64,000 nucleotides of DNA from an uncultured Candidatus Saccharibacteria bacterium. GTDB taxonomy: Bacteria; Patescibacteriota; Saccharimonadia; Saccharimonadales; Saccharimonadaceae. The translations under genes and the position numbers were made by a program. The DNA is taken from positions 20,448 to 84,447 of the forward strand of contig CALJPD010000020.1 of NCBI GenBank assembly GCA_937981355.1. Reading direction: 5' to 3'. Shown in pieces: positions 61,105 through 64,000 of the stretch; the stretch's first letter is position 1, and the number at the start of each line of letters is the position of its first letter. The notes beneath the pieces were generated by a model. It searched no databases, was not told the origin of the DNA, and saw only the letters and a list, made by a program, of their open reading frames with translations.

Positions 61105-62894
61105 ATGGCAAATCCAGAGAGAGAGAGAGAGCCTTAACAGACAGCGCTGAGCAAGCCACTGCAGATACTGCAGGGAGTGGTGAGATTTCGCTCCAGTCGC
61201 TGAGTAACCTGATGAGCGGCAAAACACTGCGCGATATCAAAGCAGTACACCAGGGGGTGACTGCAGACTTGAGCGAAGCACGCCAGGTTGTCGAGCAACT
61301 ACACCAAGGGACGAGCGAGGAGGTTGTAAACGCACTGCGGACGATCCTCACGCTAGATCATACAACACGGCAGCAGGAATACCCTGCATTGCAGCAGTTT
61401 GTCGACAGAGCCAAACCGTCGCACTACCACACACCTCTCGTGCGCGCAGCCTTGCAGGCGGATGTACCCATCTGGCTGCATGGCGAGGCGGGGAGTGGCA
61501 AGTCGACTGCCGGTGAGCAAGCGGCAAATAGCCTCGGCTTGCCATTTCGCTCTATATCGCTCGGGCCAACGACATCCAAGTCCGACCTCATGGGCTATCG
61601 CGATGCAACTGGTAACTACCATAACACAGCCTACCGTGAGGTGTATGAAAATGGTGGTGTCTTTATGTTTGATGAGATTGATAATGGCAGCGCAAGTATT
61701 TTGACTATCCTCAACAGTGCGCTTGCCAATGGCCATGGCGAGTTTCCGGATAATAGAGTGCCACGCCATGAGACGGCGCGCTTCATCGCCAGTGCCAACA
61801 CAATTGGCCGCGGAGCAACGAGTGAGTATGTGGGCCGGGCACCGATCGATGCAGCCACCATCGACCGCTTTGCCTTCATCCCGATGGACACTGATGAAGA
61901 TCTGGAGGATGCACTGATACTTGGCACAGAGATAAACCGCTCACCACTCGACATCTCGGCTGGTGAGGTGCCTAGCCCCAAAGAGTGGCTGGCTACGGTG
62001 CGAGCGCATCGCCAAGCACTGGGTGAGCTTGGCATCCGCGCTATCATTAGCCAGCGTGCTAGCTTGTATGGCGTACGCCTAGCTAAGCAAGGCGTTGGTA
62101 AGGATTGGCTGGGCGAGATGCTCCTCTATAAGGGTATGAAGGAGCATGACCGCGAGAAGCTAGCTGAGAATGCCAAGCGGTTGATGCCGAAAGTGCAGGA
62201 GGCACTTGACTACAAGACTCGCGAAGCTACGAAAGGCAAAGAGCTTGATGAATCTAACAGTGAGTCATCTCAAGAAACTCAGCCAAAAGATCTTGAAAAG
62301 AGAGACGATAGTGAGTGGTTTACACCACCGGAGGATAAAGAAATTACCGTCGATAGAACGAATACACGATGGCTTGAGAGATCTCTTGATAGTTCTATAC
62401 GTCGTTTCTTACCAGACTGTTATAATATCAATAAATTAGACACGAGCGACTACGAGACTAGTATATTTGTCCGAGTGTGTTGGGACTTGGAATTGATGCA
62501 TTCGCGTGAGTTAACGGACATAGCACAAACGCCAACAATATCCAGCGCAGTAGGACGGGTCTTTGGAGACCCCGAAATTTGGACGACAAAAAAGGTCCTT
62601 GTGTCAGATATAGTTGCTGCAGCCAATGTAGAGGAGGATCAGTATTGGCAGCGCAACCGTGGGTGCATCACACAATGGGAAACAGCGGATAATGATAATG
62701 ACAACATCAAGATGGAAGTACATGACCGAATAGAGTTTGTGAAAGACCACTTTTCACAATTGAACCACCATGACGTCCAGGATTACGCCAAGCAATTTGA
62801 AGCCTGCCACGGTTTTGTTCCTGGGCGATTCACCCTGTGTAATTGGCTGAGGCAGCACCCCGATGTGGGCGGCAAGCAGCAAGGGAGCCGCTAG
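61105..62894 (+). CDS. CobS/MoxR-like AAA+ ATPase, out of frame with its start by the (GA)7 tract
   Basis: ATG 61105 has AAGGAG 7 nt upstream but reaches TAA after ten codons. The ATPase frame is open from before the tract and resumes as ALTDSAEQATAD, then continues to 62894; one GA unit fewer would join them into about 595 residues. Downstream ATG 61212 (560 residues) has no ribosome binding site. Walker A HGEAGSGKST near residue 97 from 61212, Walker B GVFMFDEID and sensor ASANTIGRG fit the phage/plasmid CobS-like AAA family that remodels protein partners. The C-terminal 200 residues are unassigned and AT-richer. It abuts the next gene. Confidence 0.8.
61117..61131 (+). repeat. (GA)7 dinucleotide tract at a start codon
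   Basis: 15 nt of perfect GA repeat, 12 nt after ATG 61105. It puts the AAA ATPase out of frame with its own start. Confidence 0.9.
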
Positions 62895-63794
62895 ATGCGT
62901 CGCTCTGAGCAAGAATATGACGGTCGTACGATGCACTTTCGCCAGCTCGATAGCATTGGTGAGATGATTGATGCGATGCAGCATGCGCCCGAGCAGCAAG
63001 AGCAATCTGGTCTCAGAGCGTCGAGCTTGAAGATAGATGAGTGGCAGTGGTCGGGCACGAGTACGATGGATGAGGCGCTCGAGTTAGCGTGCTATGGCTG
63101 GGAAGAGGGCCGCCAGCATTTGCGCCAGGCAGTGGGGCGTATCGCTCTTGACCAGCTAGTGGGGCGGCGACCAGTTGTGGAATCTCGGCTAGATTTCGCT
63201 GGTGATGAGGTAGATATTGGTGCCTACCTACACGGTGAGCCCGAGCATATGGTGGACTACCAAGTCCGCCAGGATACTCACGGGAAGCAGGCAATGATGT
63301 ACGTTAATGCATCAATGGAGAGTCATGTCTCGTCCGAGCGGATTATGCAGCGTGGTGGGGCGCTGTATGCAGCGATTGAGGCACTGCGTACTGAGGGGTA
63401 TTCGCTTGGCCTCACGATGGTGGAATCGACAAAAGAAAGAGATTACCATATCCGTGGTGTTGAATACCAGATACCGGTGGTGCAGCCAGGGGAATATCTG
63501 GATATCGACACAGCGGCATTTTGCTTGGCACACCCAGCATTCTTGCGTCGCGGGGTATTTGCCCTCAATGAACATGAGCCAAATGACATACGCTACGCTA
63601 TGGGGTATATGGTGGGTGGAGGCTATGGCGAACCAACCCGCATGGCCTCAGATCTCCCGCCACACAGCTTTCTCATCGACCAAGGTGAGGGGCTCGACCT
63701 TAGGAGCGATGATGACATGCAGCGCTTTGCCCAAAAAGTGGTTGACCGCACACTGGAGACGCTGGGGCACGAGCCAGTAGACAGAGAACGCTAA
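62895..63794 (+). CDS. partner protein of the AAA ATPase, unknown function
   Basis: 299 residues, starting on the base after the ATPase stop. N-terminal YDGRTMHFRQLDSIGEMIDAM and WSGTSTMDEALELACYGWEEG resemble a phage-type family (DUF7192-like, from memory) that sits next to CobS-like ATPases. The rest is alpha/beta with no catalytic motif seen (GYMVGGGYGEPTRM, RSDDDMQRFAQKV). A von Willebrand-type CobT partner, if any, would lie beyond this window. Confidence 0.6.
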   Translation: MRRSEQEYDGRTMHFRQLDSIGEMIDAMQHAPEQQEQSGLRASSLKIDEWQWSGTSTMDEALELACYGWEEGRQHLRQAVGRIALDQLVGRRPVVESRLDFAGDEVDIGAYLHGEPEHMVDYQVRQDTHGKQAMMYVNASMESHVSSERIMQRGGALYAAIEALRTEGYSLGLTMVESTKERDYHIRGVEYQIPVVQPGEYLDIDTAAFCLAHPAFLRRGVFALNEHEPNDIRYAMGYMVGGGYGEPTRMASDLPPHSFLIDQGEGLDLRSDDDMQRFAQKVVDRTLETLGHEPVDRER

Positions 63795-64000
63795 TTAGGC
63801 TTTTTTGAGGCGTGCTATCCTTACGATATTGTTTGCTGCGCGTAGTAATTCTTGTGCAGTGAGTATGATGCACCTAGCGGGCGTGCCTGTGGGTTATTTG
63901 ACAGTGTAGAGAGATGTGATGTATTATGAGTTCCTACCTAATTAAGGCACCCACAACCCCCAACTGCAACAAACTGAGCCGCTTGCTGTCGTAGAATACT
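63795..64000. other. window end, no gene seen
   Basis: 206 nt with a T-run (GCTTTTTTGAGG) just after the preceding stop codon and nothing else I can support. Confidence 0.4.

Noticed and set aside
1..64000. CRISPR array, tRNA or rRNA genes
   Set aside because: I saw no spaced direct-repeat array and no convincing cloverleaf or rRNA core in the gaps between genes; a covariance search could still find a small RNA I missed.
1..64000. Alternative genetic code (UGA as Gly)
   Set aside because: UGA ends clear genes (for example xseB, the kinase at 36707) and RF2 is present.

Overview
The window looks like a chromosomal segment of a Patescibacteria/CPR bacterium, most probably a Candidatus Saccharibacteria (TM7) relative. 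This is an inference from small compact genes, salvage-type metabolism (hpt), the FtsEX-PcsB division module, cell-surface proteins with an LADTG-type anchor, and the overall gene mix. No rRNA or tRNA is present to fix the taxonomy. UGA is an ordinary stop here (for example the xseB stop at 34706-34708) and an RF2 gene is present, so this is not the recoded code-25 lineage (SR1/Gracilibacteria).

Layout. 1-900: the edge of a RelA/SpoT-domain gene, AT-rich, followed by a tiny possible gene. 971-9152: envelope genes (membrane-anchored six-hairpin glycosidase, DUF2207 membrane protein, undecaprenyl-diphosphatase, MacB-like ABC exporter). 9332-21828: housekeeping genes (serS, pyrD, a decayed gene, hpf, secA plus an abutting M16 peptidase, murD, htpX, prfB). 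22209-29875: ftsE-ftsX-pcsB, a CxxCxxC protein, a strange purine-rich GATA-like tract, an S41 protease, a single-domain response regulator, rpmA. 30072-39408: a methyltransferase, an LPG-synthase-like membrane protein, xseA-xseB-methyltransferase, a histidine kinase-response regulator-recO operon, and glyS. 39414-43672: an accessory island with a 2TM/NYN fusion, a NUDIX gene between duplicated terminator-promoter modules, a CPBP protease and an AbrB-Doc toxin-antitoxin pair. 43870-50318: two cell-surface proteins with seven-repeat propellers (one a GH16 chimera), a lipoprotein, a DUF3800 protein and a broken gene. 50331-60911: hpt, NUDIX, small and membrane proteins, a SUKH protein, an amidotransferase, a VOC protein, rnhA, a SAM-I riboswitch with metK, and a Pif1-like helicase. 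61105-63794: a CobS/MoxR-like AAA ATPase whose start is thrown out of frame by a (GA)7 tract, plus an abutting partner gene.

Two translation-initiation styles alternate. About twenty genes have a (TGN)TATAAT-type -10 box ending only 6-9 nt before the start codon, fourteen of them at exactly 6 nt, which predicts leaderless mRNAs. The others have 20-60 nt leaders with clear AAGGAGG-type ribosome binding sites. This regularity was used to choose starts, and it exposes several small or internal genes. The most notable observations are this leaderless architecture, the GA-tract frame break, the in-frame fusion with an internal leaderless promoter, and the duplicated promoter module in which one copy has lost its start codon.
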